Source: an uncultured Thiotrichaceae bacterium (GTDB lineage Bacteria > Pseudomonadota > Gammaproteobacteria > Thiotrichales > Thiotrichaceae). From it: 7,655 nt of DNA. The notes under the pieces are model-generated. The model saw only the letters and a list, made by a program, of their open reading frames with translations. It searched no databases and had not been told where the DNA came from. This document shows positions 1 to 7,207 of the stretch, piece by piece. The DNA lies in contig CALHTA010000353.1 of assembly GCA_938038645.1 (NCBI GenBank), positions 1-7,655 of the forward strand, written 5' to 3'. Position 1 is the first letter of the stretch. Each line of letters starts with the position of its first letter. The translations under genes were made by a program, and so were the position numbers.

Positions 1-128
1 GCCGTTTTGCCTTTAATTCCTGTTCTTAGAAAGATTGCCAATAGCTCGGCGTCACTTAGCACATCAGCGCCTCGCATAAGAAGCTTTTCACGTGGCCTGT
101 CTTCAACTGCCCAGTCTGTAATTGCCAT
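1..128 (-). CDS. radC: RadC-family (UPF0758) protein, N-terminal part only
   Basis: Reading leftward from an ATG at 128-126, 42 codons are present before the left edge. They spell a typical RadC N-terminus: [17 protein letters not shown], then [18 protein letters not shown] at residues 24-41. This region is the small helical N-terminal domain; the C-terminal MPN/JAMM-type metal-binding domain lies outside the window. An AAGG on the minus strand about 11 nt before the ATG is a plausible ribosome-binding site. The gene diverges from coaBC with only 35 bp between the start codons, as in Pseudomonas and many other Gammaproteobacteria. The role of RadC is uncertain; the old DNA-repair assignment in E. 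coli was not upheld. Family assignment is secure although most of the protein is missing. Confidence 0.9.
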   Translation of the reverse strand, partial: MAITDWAVEDRPREKLLMRGADVLSDAELLAIFLRTGIKGKT

Positions 129-148
129 AGGGTTTCTGACCTTATTTT

Positions 149-157
149 TGGTATAAT
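149..157 (+). promoter_or_regulatory. Extended -10 promoter for coaBC, predicted start at the AUG
   Basis: TGGTATAAT is a perfect TGn-TATAAT extended -10 with no convincing -35. Exactly six bases separate the hexamer from the ATG at 164, so with standard spacing the +1 base would be the A of the start codon. There is no Shine-Dalgarno sequence between the hexamer and the ATG. The element is inferred from sequence only. Confidence 0.6.
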
Positions 158-163
158 GACAGT

Positions 164-1381
164 ATGGACAATATATTAGTTAAAAACATACTTGTTGGGA
201 TTAGTGGTGGTATTGCTGCCTATAAATCTGCTGAGCTAGTGCGACTCTTCAAAAAGGCGGGGTACGAAGTTAGGGTTTGTATGACTGCTGGGGCTTGTGA
301 GTTTATTACCCCACTGACCCTGCAGGCCCTATCGGGAAATCCCGTACATAGCGCCTTGCTTGATACTGAAGCTGAAGCAGGAATGGGACATATCGAACTC
401 GCTCGTTGGGCTGATCTAGTGATCATTGCCCCTGCAACTGCTGATTTGATGGCAAGACTCAGGGCGGGTATGGCCAATGATTTATTATCGACTGTGGTAT
501 TAGCCACGGATGCACCAGTACATATCGCACCGGCAATGAATCAACAAATGTGGGCGCACCCCGCTACCCAAGAAAATGTTGCCGTTTTGCAGCAAAGGCA
601 CAAACTACATGGTCCTGCTGCGGGCGAACAAGCCTGTGGTGACGTTGGCTATGGGCGGATGTTAGAACCACAAGAAATATATGATGGCGTGATTAGATCT
701 TTTGGCGATCGAAAACTATCCGGTCATCGCTTATTAATTACAGCAGGTCCGACGCGCGAACCGCTAGACCCCGTGCGTTACCTAACTAATCGTAGTTCCG
801 GTAAAATGGGTTATGCCATCGCTGAGGCAGCTTCTGCAATGGGTGCGCAGGTTGTTTTAGTGTCAGGCCCGACTCGTTTATCTGTGTCAAATTCTATCAA
901 ACGTATCACTATTGAAACGGCTGAAGAAATGTTGGCGGCTGTCACGAACGAAGTGGCAAATGCTGATTTATTTATCGCAGCTGCGGCAGTATCTGATTAT
1001 CGTTTGAAATCAGTTTCTTCAACCAAGATGAAGAAAAACAAAGATAGCAATGTTTTGCAGCTAGATTTAGTTGAAAACCCAGATGTACTTGCGACAACCA
1101 GTCATGCAAATCCAGACTTATTTACCGTTGGATTTGCAGCTGAAACTAATGATGTGATTAAATATGCATCAGGTAAATTAATAAAGAAGGGTCTAGACCT
1201 GATCGTTGCGAATCAAGTTGGGGCAGATAAAGGCTTCGATGTTGAAACGAATCAGGTTGATATTTTAACGGCTGATGGGAATCATCATGTTTTGCCGGAA
1301 ATGAATAAATCACTTCTAGCGTACGAAATTCTGGCTATAATTTGCCAATATTATTTAGCAACCGATACGAGCGATACATAA
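164..1381 (+). CDS. coaBC: Bifunctional phosphopantothenoylcysteine decarboxylase / phosphopantothenate-cysteine ligase
   Basis: This cytosolic fusion enzyme performs two steps of coenzyme A synthesis: CTP-dependent joining of cysteine to 4'-phosphopantothenate (CoaB), then FMN-dependent decarboxylation (CoaC). The 405 residues match the usual length. The N-terminal CoaC half (about 1-180) shows SGGIAAYK at 14-21, the catalytic His76 in [13 protein letters not shown], the PAMN motif at 123-126 (Asn126) and the flexible-loop [10 protein letters not shown] with Cys158. The CoaB half begins around 185 with [25 protein letters not shown] (191-215), then AAAVSDY, the lysine cluster KMKK at 288-291 and GFAAET. 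ATG 164 is the only reasonable start before the first beta strand. It has no ribosome-binding site but sits directly downstream of an extended -10. The stop TAA shares its last A with the dut ATG, so the two genes are probably translationally coupled. The gene is also called dfp. Confidence 0.98.
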   Translation: MDNILVKNILVGISGGIAAYKSAELVRLFKKAGYEVRVCMTAGACEFITPLTLQALSGNPVHSALLDTEAEAGMGHIELARWADLVIIAPATADLMARLRAGMANDLLSTVVLATDAPVHIAPAMNQQMWAHPATQENVAVLQQRHKLHGPAAGEQACGDVGYGRMLEPQEIYDGVIRSFGDRKLSGHRLLITAGPTREPLDPVRYLTNRSSGKMGYAIAEAASAMGAQVVLVSGPTRLSVSNSIKRITIETAEEMLAAVTNEVANADLFIAAAAVSDYRLKSVSSTKMKKNKDSNVLQLDLVENPDVLATTSHANPDLFTVGFAAETNDVIKYASGKLIKKGLDLIVANQVGADKGFDVETNQVDILTADGNHHVLPEMNKSLLAYEILAIICQYYLATDTSDT

Positions 1382-1836
1382 TGACTGCTGTGGACTACAA
1401 GATACTTGATGATCGTATCGGCAATAGCATCCCTCTTCCAAACTATGCCACTGACGGCTCGGCTGGAATGGATTTGCGCGCTTGTATCGACAATTCGATG
1501 ACAATTGAACCAGGTCAGACTTCATTAATACCTACTGGTATAGCAATTCATATTGCTGACCCTGGAATAGCCGCCACTATTTTACCAAGGTCTGGACTTG
1601 GCCATAAGCATGGACTGGTTTTGGGTAATTTGGTGGGGTTGATTGACTCGGATTATCAGGGACAGCTATTTATTTCCTGTTGGAACCGCAGCGATAAAGC
1701 TTACACCATTGAAATGGGTGATCGTATTGCACAACTCGTTTTTTTACCGGTTGTACAAGTAGAGTTAAATGCAGTTGAATCGTTTGATAACAGCGAACGT
1801 GGCGCTGGAGGTTTCGGTCATTCGGGCAAAAACTAA
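1381..1836 (+). CDS. dut: Deoxyuridine 5'-triphosphate nucleotidohydrolase (dUTPase)
   Basis: Hydrolyses dUTP to dUMP and pyrophosphate, keeping uracil out of DNA and supplying dUMP for dTMP synthesis. It is a cytosolic homotrimer. From ATG 1381 the product is 151 residues, the E. coli size, and all five trimeric dUTPase motifs are present: AGMDLRA (28-34), [10 protein letters not shown] (69-78), GLIDSDYQG (86-94, with Asp89 as the likely catalytic base), GDRIAQLVF (113-121), and the mobile C-terminal arm [10 protein letters not shown] (140-149) that closes over the substrate. A longer frame opens at 1342 inside coaBC, but its extra 13 residues match no dUTPase, and the TAATG overlap with the coaBC stop supports 1381. 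No strong ribosome-binding site is visible, which fits reinitiation after coaBC. coaBC-dut adjacency is conserved in Gammaproteobacteria. Confidence 0.98.
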   Translation: MTAVDYKILDDRIGNSIPLPNYATDGSAGMDLRACIDNSMTIEPGQTSLIPTGIAIHIADPGIAATILPRSGLGHKHGLVLGNLVGLIDSDYQGQLFISCWNRSDKAYTIEMGDRIAQLVFLPVVQVELNAVESFDNSERGAGGFGHSGKN

Positions 1837-1845
1837 ACTATGGAC

Positions 1846-1851
1846 TATAAT
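1846..1851 (+). promoter_or_regulatory. Candidate -10 (TATAAT) for an algC promoter
   Basis: A perfect TATAAT lies 9 bp after the dut stop. The expected transcription start is near 1858, giving algC a leader of roughly 105 nt. No good -35 is visible at 16-18 bp upstream, so this would be a weak or activator-dependent promoter, or a chance match in AT-rich DNA. Confidence 0.35.
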
Positions 1852-1883
1852 AAATACAATGATAAGCAATTGAGTAGATAAAA

Positions 1884-1913
1884 AGCCATATATGTGGTAA
1901 TTTTAGCCATATA
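1884..1913 (+). repeat. Direct repeat AGCCATATA, 21-bp period, in the algC leader
   Basis: AGCCATATA occurs at 1884-1892 and again at 1905-1913. The 21-bp offset is two turns of B-DNA, the geometry expected for paired protein-binding sites on one face of the helix. The first copy also starts a near-palindrome, CCATATATGTGG. The repeat is seen directly; a regulatory role is inference. Confidence 0.4.
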
Positions 1914-1938
1914 AGCACCCCCTAACAATAACAAGAAA

Positions 1939-1957
1939 GTCCTTGGCCTTTAAGGAT
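1939..1957 (+). promoter_or_regulatory. Hairpin enclosing the algC ribosome-binding site
   Basis: The algC Shine-Dalgarno sequence AAGGA (1952-1956) lies 7 nt before ATG 1964. It is complementary to TCCTT at 1940-1944, with a 7-nt loop GGCCTTT between; G1939 and T1957 add a G-U pair. Folding would hide the ribosome-binding site. The ribosome-binding site itself is clear; the hairpin's regulatory role is not established. Confidence 0.45.
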
Positions 1958-1963
1958 CAGACA

Positions 1964-3355
1964 ATGCAAAAAATGATTCAACCCGATATTTTTCGAGCCT
2001 ATGATATACGTGGCAAAGTAAATGAAGATTTCTTTCCACCTGATGCCTATTCAATTGGTTTAGTCATCGGTCACCGATTACTTGCTGAAAACCGCAATAA
2101 AATTCTCATCGGTAGAGATGGGCGTTTAAGCAGTCCCGAAATTAAGCAACACCTAGTGATGGGCTTGCTAGATTCCGGCTGTCATGTTGTTGATCTTGGA
2201 TTAACCCCTACGCCTGTTGCTTACTTCGCGATCGAGAAGCTAAGCTTTCGTGATGCTGTCATAGTGACGGCTAGTCATAACCCAGGCCATTACAACGGCA
2301 TTAAAATGGTGATAAATAATGCACCGTTAACCGAAAAAGAAATTCGTCAGATCTACGACTCAATCTTTGCAGAACAATATTGTAAATCCACCAAAACCGG
2401 TGAGCTTACCCACTACGGCGATATTCTTAGTGACTACACCCAGGCGGTAAGCGCGGATATAAAACTCAAAAAATCACTGCGCATCGCGATAGATTGTGGA
2501 AATGGCGTAACCTCTTTATTAGCAGAATCTTTATTTACGAAAATTGGCTGTGAAGTTTTCCCCTTATTTTGCGAACTTGACGGCCGGTTTCCAAATCACT
2601 CACCCGATCCTACTCAGCCAGAAAACCTAAAAGCTTTACAAGACTTGGTAATCACTGAAAAACTTGATTTTGGGATCGCTTTTGATGGCGATGGCGACAG
2701 AGTGATTGCAGTTGATGGCAAAGGAAAAATCCTCTGGCCCGACCGAATAATGATGCTGTTGGCGGAGCATGTTCTTCGTGATGCACCAGAGTCCATGGTT
2801 GTGTGTGATGTTAAGTGTAGTGACTTAGTCAAGCATGTTGTAGAAAGCGCAGGCGGTAGCTTAACTTTGTGCCCTACTGGCCATTCTCATTTAAAAGCCA
2901 AGGTGCGTGAAACGAATGCGGTGATGGGAGGAGAGTTTAGTGGGCATATCATTCTGCGGGATCGCTGGTCAGATTTTGATGATGGTCTTTATGCTGCGGC
3001 AAGATTGGTAGAAGCTTTATCTTCGCAGGCTGAAAGCTGTGAAACCGTGTTTGAGCAACTTCCGGAAAACTACAGCACACCAGAATACCGATTAAATATG
3101 AATAACCCTACTGATGCAAAAGCCTTGCTAGAGCGTCTAATTGAAAGTGCACATTTTCCTAATGGGACACCTTGTTATATTGATGGTATGAGAGTTGATT
3201 ACAATGATGGCTGGGCGTTGATGCGTGCATCCAATACCAGCCCTGATTTAACTTTCCGCTTTGAAGCTAACTCAGAAATAAGACTTGAAGCAATTAAAGT
3301 ACCATTTCGAGTGCTTTTAAAAAATGCTGGAATAATAACTGAATTGCCTTTCTAA
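1964..3355 (+). CDS. algC: Phosphomannomutase / phosphoglucomutase
   Basis: Interconverts mannose 6-/1-phosphate and glucose 6-/1-phosphate through a phosphoserine enzyme, feeding GDP-mannose, LPS core and exopolysaccharide synthesis in the cytosol. From ATG 1964 the product is 463 residues, the same length as P. aeruginosa AlgC. All four alpha-D-phosphohexomutase domains are present: RAYDIRG near the start (11-17), the active-site TASHNP with Ser104, the Mg-binding DGDGDR (241-246), the sugar-specificity loop GEFSGH (323-328) and the phosphate-binding RASNTSP (421-427). An in-frame TTG at 1943 would add seven residues, but AAGGA at 1952-1956 with 7-nt spacing decides for 1964. The gene follows dut after 127 bp, the one long gap in this cluster, which contains a possible promoter, repeats and a hairpin. 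The short form is seen here, without the long membrane extension some AlgC proteins carry. The name manB or cpsG would also be defensible. Confidence 0.95.
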   Translation: MQKMIQPDIFRAYDIRGKVNEDFFPPDAYSIGLVIGHRLLAENRNKILIGRDGRLSSPEIKQHLVMGLLDSGCHVVDLGLTPTPVAYFAIEKLSFRDAVIVTASHNPGHYNGIKMVINNAPLTEKEIRQIYDSIFAEQYCKSTKTGELTHYGDILSDYTQAVSADIKLKKSLRIAIDCGNGVTSLLAESLFTKIGCEVFPLFCELDGRFPNHSPDPTQPENLKALQDLVITEKLDFGIAFDGDGDRVIAVDGKGKILWPDRIMMLLAEHVLRDAPESMVVCDVKCSDLVKHVVESAGGSLTLCPTGHSHLKAKVRETNAVMGGEFSGHIILRDRWSDFDDGLYAAARLVEALSSQAESCETVFEQLPENYSTPEYRLNMNNPTDAKALLERLIESAHFPNGTPCYIDGMRVDYNDGWALMRASNTSPDLTFRFEANSEIRLEAIKVPFRVLLKNAGIITELPF

Positions 3356-3390
3356 TTATTAGATAATAACTGTTTTCAATTAGCGATTAA

Positions 3391-4556
<1,166 letters not shown>

Positions 4557-4560
<4 letters not shown>

Positions 4561-5012
4561 AACCATCTCCTTACACGATGTTTGTAATCCAAATATTCTT
4601 GGCCAAATTTGTTAGTCAACGTCATTTCTTCTGGGATGATTTGCTGTGTTGTAATTAATAGTACAAATAATGGCAGGCCAATAAACGGCGACAAGCTTCC
4701 TAACAATAACGCGACACCTAGTAAAATACTCAGCATACCCAAGTACATTGGGTTCCTGCTGTATTGATAGAAACCAGTAATGACAATGCTGTTTGAATTG
4801 TCTGGTTTCAAGGGGTTAACCGTTGTCTTTTGTTTCCAAAACAAACCAACAGACCATAGATCGATGATTAGACCCACCACGATAAAGAGCCACCCTACTT
4901 TATTCCATGGATCACTAAATAACACTGCAATGGGTGAGAAACTGTTTAAAAGCCACATCAATGATGCAATGGTTAATGCATAAATCGGTGGTGGTATTCT
5001 TAGTTTCAACAT
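4557..5012 (-). CDS. Isoprenylcysteine/phospholipid-type membrane methyltransferase family protein
   Basis: A hydrophobic protein of the ICMT/PEMT superfamily: inner-membrane enzymes that move a methyl group from S-adenosylmethionine to a lipid-linked or small substrate. The bacterial substrate is unknown. From ATG 5012 it is 151 residues, with membrane segments at about 10-32 and 37-58 and a hydrophobic hairpin at about 91-124. The SAM-binding signature follows the family pattern: TGFYQYSRNPMYLG (79-92), PEE (127-129), then FGQEYLDYKHRVRRWL at the C-terminus. Start choice is uncertain. GTG 5081 and ATG 5069 extend the frame by 23 and 19 residues, but neither has a ribosome-binding site, and a perfect minus-strand TATAAT overlaps ATG 5069. 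ATG 5012 has AGG at 6-nt spacing and gives the short N-terminus before LRIPPP that I expect of this family. Its stop overlaps the next gene as ATGA. Confidence 0.85.
4567..4572 (-). promoter_or_regulatory. Strong ribosome-binding site AAGGAG that fixes the small-protein start
   Basis: On the minus strand AAGGAG ends 6 nt before ATG 4560 and directly abuts ATG 4566, so only 4560 has workable spacing. It lies inside the last codons of the methyltransferase gene. Confidence 0.8.
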
Positions 5013-5042
5013 ATCAAACCTAAATCGCTGATCTACATAATC

Positions 5043-5055
5043 AGACAAATTGTCT
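5043..5055. repeat. 13-bp palindrome AGACAA-A-TTGTCT
   Basis: A perfect 6-bp inverted repeat about one base. If the methyltransferase starts at 5012 it lies in that gene's 5' leader, between the TATAAT at 5073-5068 and the start codon, where it could act as an operator or small hairpin. If the start is 5069 it is coding sequence. Confidence 0.35.
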
Positions 5056-5067
5056 AACCATTTGTTC

Positions 5068-5073
5068 ATTATA
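5068..5073 (-). promoter_or_regulatory. Candidate -10 (TATAAT) for the methyltransferase operon
   Basis: A perfect TATAAT on the minus strand predicts transcription from about 5061. That would exclude the GTG 5081 and ATG 5069 starts and give a leader of about 50 nt to ATG 5012. The -35 at 17 bp (TTATAT) is poor. The region is AT-rich, so chance matches are likely. Confidence 0.35.
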
Positions 5074-5129
5074 ATTTTCACATAGCTACTATATAACTGC
5101 CATAACCCTTACATAACTTTACATCAAGC

Positions 5130-5158
5130 TTTACCAAGTAAATAAAATTCACTATAAA
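5130..5158 (+). promoter_or_regulatory. Candidate distal promoter for dsbB
   Basis: TTTACC (5130-5135), a 17-bp spacer and TATAAA (5153-5158) give a fair sigma-70-type match. Transcription would begin near 5165 and produce a dsbB leader of about 116 nt containing the 5174-5233 inverted repeat. Confidence 0.35.
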
Positions 5159-5173
5159 ACAAGGGAAGCATTA

Positions 5174-5233
5174 TAAGTTTAAGATAATAAGCAGCTTTTG
5201 AGCTGACCGATTATTGTCAATAGTTTAAACTTA
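5174..5233 (+). other. 60-nt three-part stem-loop / inverted repeat upstream of dsbB
   Basis: TAAGTTTAA (5174-5182) is perfectly complementary to 5225-5233. After a one-sided 6-nt bulge, GATAATAA (5183-5190) pairs with TTATTGTC (5211-5218) with one G-U. The tip is CAGCT-TTTG-AGCTG (5192-5205). The right-hand arms contain the -35 of the proximal dsbB promoter. No T-run follows, so it is not a terminator. It could be a structured leader, an operator or an unannotated RNA; AT-rich composition makes the outer stem weaker evidence than its length suggests. Confidence 0.4.
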
Positions 5234-5243
5234 CCCAAATAAT
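5214..5243 (+). promoter_or_regulatory. Candidate proximal promoter for dsbB
   Basis: TTGTCA (5214-5219), an 18-bp spacer and AATAAT (5238-5243) match the sigma-70 consensus at five of six positions in each box. The start would fall near 5250, about 31 nt before the dsbB ATG. Confidence 0.45.
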
Positions 5244-5280
5244 ACATAAAAACCCCAATCTCAAATGAAGCGAAATAAAT

Positions 5281-5778
5281 ATGACTAATCAATACTCCAT
5301 ACGGCCAATGTTCCTTATTGGTTTCCTCCTCTGTGCGATGATGATCGGTGTTGCCTTATTCATGCAGTATTATATGTTGTTAGAGCCATGCCCCCTGTGC
5401 ATCTTCCAACGTGTTGCATTTATGATTATTGGCGGAATCTTTCTGCTGGGTGTAATCCATAATCCATCTAGTAGTTTCGGTCGTCGCGTTTATGGACAGC
5501 TTATTGTCCTAGCCGCTATTGGTGGTGGCGCGATATCAGCGCGACAGTCATGGCTACAGCATTTACCTCCAGAAAAAGTGCCAGAATGTGGCCCTGGTTT
5601 GTCTTATTGGATTGATAATCTGCCATTCACCGCCATGTTAAGTAAAGTATTCCAAGGTTCTGGTGAGTGTGCCGAAGTTCAGTGGTCTTTGTTCGGTCTT
5701 AGTATTCCGGAATGGGCACTGATTGGATTTATTTTCTTCTGCTTATACGGCTTGAAAGTACTCATCAAAGGTCGTTGA
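5281..5778 (+). CDS. dsbB: Disulfide bond formation protein B
   Basis: Inner-membrane quinone reductase that reoxidises periplasmic DsbA and passes the electrons to ubiquinone or menaquinone. The 165 residues hold four membrane segments (about 11-32, 43-59, 70-88, 145-162). The first periplasmic loop carries the CPLC pair Cys37/Cys40, followed by Arg44 at the quinone site. The second loop carries Cys103 and Cys130, matching E. coli Cys104/Cys130. All four catalytic cysteines are therefore present. The start ATG 5281 is followed by a short cytoplasmic N-terminus; only a weak GAAG lies upstream as a ribosome-binding site. No dsbA is in the window. Two candidate promoters and a long inverted repeat precede the gene, and grxD follows after 42 bp in the same direction. 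Confidence 0.96.
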   Translation: MTNQYSIRPMFLIGFLLCAMMIGVALFMQYYMLLEPCPLCIFQRVAFMIIGGIFLLGVIHNPSSSFGRRVYGQLIVLAAIGGGAISARQSWLQHLPPEKVPECGPGLSYWIDNLPFTAMLSKVFQGSGECAEVQWSLFGLSIPEWALIGFIFFCLYGLKVLIKGR

Positions 5779-5782
5779 GTAA

Positions 5783-5791
5783 TGATATAAT
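5783..5791 (+). promoter_or_regulatory. Extended -10 promoter for grxD
   Basis: TGATATAAT is a perfect TGn-TATAAT beginning 4 bp after the dsbB stop. Transcription would start near 5798, giving a leader of about 23 nt that contains the GAGG ribosome-binding site (5808-5811). It lets grxD be expressed apart from dsbB. Confidence 0.6.
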
Positions 5792-5820
5792 TGTTTTTCA
5801 AATTAATGAGGTTTATAACC

Positions 5821-6165
5821 ATGGATGTCATGGATAGAATTAAAAGTGCCGTTGATGAAAACCCAGTGATTGTTTTCATGAAAGGCTCTCCAAAACTACC
5901 GCAGTGTGGTTTTTCAAGTCGTACGGCACAGGCATTGATGTCGGTAGGCGAAGAGTTTGCCTATATTGATGTCATTCAGGATCCTGAAATTTTTCAGAAT
6001 CTACCACGCTTCGCTGACTGGCCAACATTCCCACAAGTTTATGTGGCTGGCGAGTTAATTGGTGGGTGTGATATCACGCTAGAGATGTTTGAAAATGGCG
6101 AGTTATCTACAATGATAAAAGAAGCTAGAACAGCAGCAGGTTTACCGTTGTCTGCAGCTAGCTGA
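5821..6165 (+). CDS. grxD: Monothiol glutaredoxin (Grx4 type)
   Basis: Cytosolic CGFS glutaredoxin that binds a glutathione-ligated [2Fe-2S] cluster as a dimer, usually with or without a BolA partner, and takes part in Fe-S cluster delivery and iron sensing. The 114-residue product is the E. coli GrxD size. Visible motifs are MKGSPKLPQCGFS (20-32, active Cys29), WPTFPQVYV (67-75, the cis-proline and glutathione site) and GGCD (81-84). The frame is open further upstream, including an ATG at 5806, but GAGG at 5808-5811 with 9-nt spacing fixes ATG 5821. It ends just before a bidirectional terminator. Its own extended -10 suggests expression independent of dsbB. Confidence 0.97.
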   Translation: MDVMDRIKSAVDENPVIVFMKGSPKLPQCGFSSRTAQALMSVGEEFAYIDVIQDPEIFQNLPRFADWPTFPQVYVAGELIGGCDITLEMFENGELSTMIKEARTAAGLPLSAAS

Positions 6166-6185
6166 TTGAGTCATTAGTGAATATT

Positions 6186-6213
6186 AAAAAAGCCTCGAAT
6201 TCGAGGCTTTTTT
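6186..6213. terminator. Perfectly palindromic bidirectional terminator between grxD and thiL
   Basis: Six A, then GCCTCG-AATT-CGAGGC, then six T: all 28 bases form an exact palindrome. The GC-rich 6-bp stem with a U-tract on both strands should stop grxD transcription rightward and nusB-thiL transcription leftward. Confidence 0.95.
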
Positions 6214-6238
6214 ATGGATGGCATTTAAACAGAGGCCT

Positions 6239-7204
6239 TCAAAAATGTTGGAAGCCTGAAGCGTTTAACACATTGCCCTCTTGATCAAAAATATCATTTG
6301 TATCGTCAACTAACTTTCCGATCAATTGAAACGCTAAGCCTTCATTTTGCATCTCGTTTTCAAAACTTTCTTGTTTATCTTTAGCCACGCTAAACAGCAG
6401 TTCGTAATCATCCCCACCGCTTAAAGCAAATTTAAGCCCTTCTTCATGGTTATAGAGGCTTTCTAGCTGTGATGATAATTTAATAGCTGAGGTGTCGATC
6501 ACCGCTCCGAGTTGCGATGCCTGCAATATATGCGACAGGTCTTGTAGTAATCCATCGGAAATATCCATACAAGCGTTGGCATATTGACGAATGATCTTGC
6601 TTTCATTCACTCTTGCAGTCGGTCGATTTAAACGAGCGACGCAATAGGCTTCCGAATCTGAAAGTATTTTACGTGGGGAGGAAGATTGATTGATTTGATG
6701 AATCTGTAAACCAGCGGCTGCATCACCTAATGTGTTGGTGATATAGAGGCCATCCCCTGCTAGCGCAGCACTTCGTTTGAGTGCTTTACCAATCACTGCT
6801 TCTCCCATCATCTGAATAGAAATAGTCTGAGCGCCACGCGTGGTATCTCCTCCAATTAATGAAACACCATATTCATTAGCGGCTTGTTTAAGTCCTGCCG
6901 AAAATCCGTTTAACCAATTAGAATGATAATTGGGCAACGTTAATGCTAGGGTAAACCAACGAGGTTCTGCGCCCATCGCTGCTATGTCACTAAGGTTTAC
7001 GATTAAAGACTTGTAGCCGATATCGGAGGGAGAGGTATCTAGAGGGTAATGAACACCTGCCACTAAGGTATCCACCGATATAATCAATTGATGGTCAGGT
7101 GAAATATTTAAAACGGCTCCATCGTCCCCGACACTTGTATCGACACTTTTATCTTCAGCTGGCCAGTTGAAATAATTAGCAATTAATTCAAACTCACCAG
7201 CCAT
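6239..7204 (-). CDS. thiL: Thiamine-monophosphate kinase
   Basis: Phosphorylates thiamine phosphate with ATP to give the cofactor thiamine pyrophosphate, the last step of thiamine synthesis, in the cytosol. The 321 residues have the PurM/ThiL fold: an N-terminal GEFELI start typical of the family, the metal-binding GDDGAVL (26-32), VDTLVAGVHY (44-53), NLSDIAAMGAEP (70-81), GGDTTRG (118-124), MDISDGLLQDL (213-223) and SGGDDYELLF (262-271). ATG 7204 lies only 3 bp after the nusB stop and has no evident ribosome-binding site, so translation probably depends on ribosomes finishing nusB. In E. coli the order nusB-thiL-pgpA is seen; here a terminator follows thiL and pgpA is absent from this site. 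Confidence 0.97.
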   Translation of the reverse strand: MAGEFELIANYFNWPAEDKSVDTSVGDDGAVLNISPDHQLIISVDTLVAGVHYPLDTSPSDIGYKSLIVNLSDIAAMGAEPRWFTLALTLPNYHSNWLNGFSAGLKQAANEYGVSLIGGDTTRGAQTISIQMMGEAVIGKALKRSAALAGDGLYITNTLGDAAAGLQIHQINQSSSPRKILSDSEAYCVARLNRPTARVNESKIIRQYANACMDISDGLLQDLSHILQASQLGAVIDTSAIKLSSQLESLYNHEEGLKFALSGGDDYELLFSVAKDKQESFENEMQNEGLAFQLIGKLVDDTNDIFDQEGNVLNASGFQHF

Positions 7205-7207
7205 TGA

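Noticed and set aside
220..507. 95-residue minus-strand open frame
   Set aside because: Lies wholly within coaBC, resembles no known family, and has no ribosome-binding site or context; a shadow frame.
1342..1380. Upstream extension of dut starting at 1342
   Set aside because: The added residues lie inside coaBC in another frame and match no dUTPase N-terminus; ATG 1381 gives the exact family length and a TAATG coupling.
1943..1963. TTG start for algC adding seven residues
   Set aside because: The AAGGA ribosome-binding site at 1952-1956 lies inside this extension and is correctly spaced for ATG 1964, which also gives the 463-residue AlgC length.
2614..2832. 72-residue minus-strand open frame
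   Set aside because: Antisense to the conserved AlgC metal-binding region, serine-rich low-complexity translation; a shadow frame.
4780..4983. 67-residue plus-strand open frame
   Set aside because: Antisense to the methyltransferase membrane segments, with no recognisable features.
5171..5177. Further -10-like boxes such as TATAAG and GATAAT between 5170 and 5190
   Set aside because: Chance matches are expected in this AT-rich gap and their -35 partners are poor; only the two best-spaced pairs were listed.
5679..5879. 66-residue minus-strand open frame across the dsbB-grxD junction
   Set aside because: Antisense to the ends of two confident genes and over the grxD promoter; no supporting signals.
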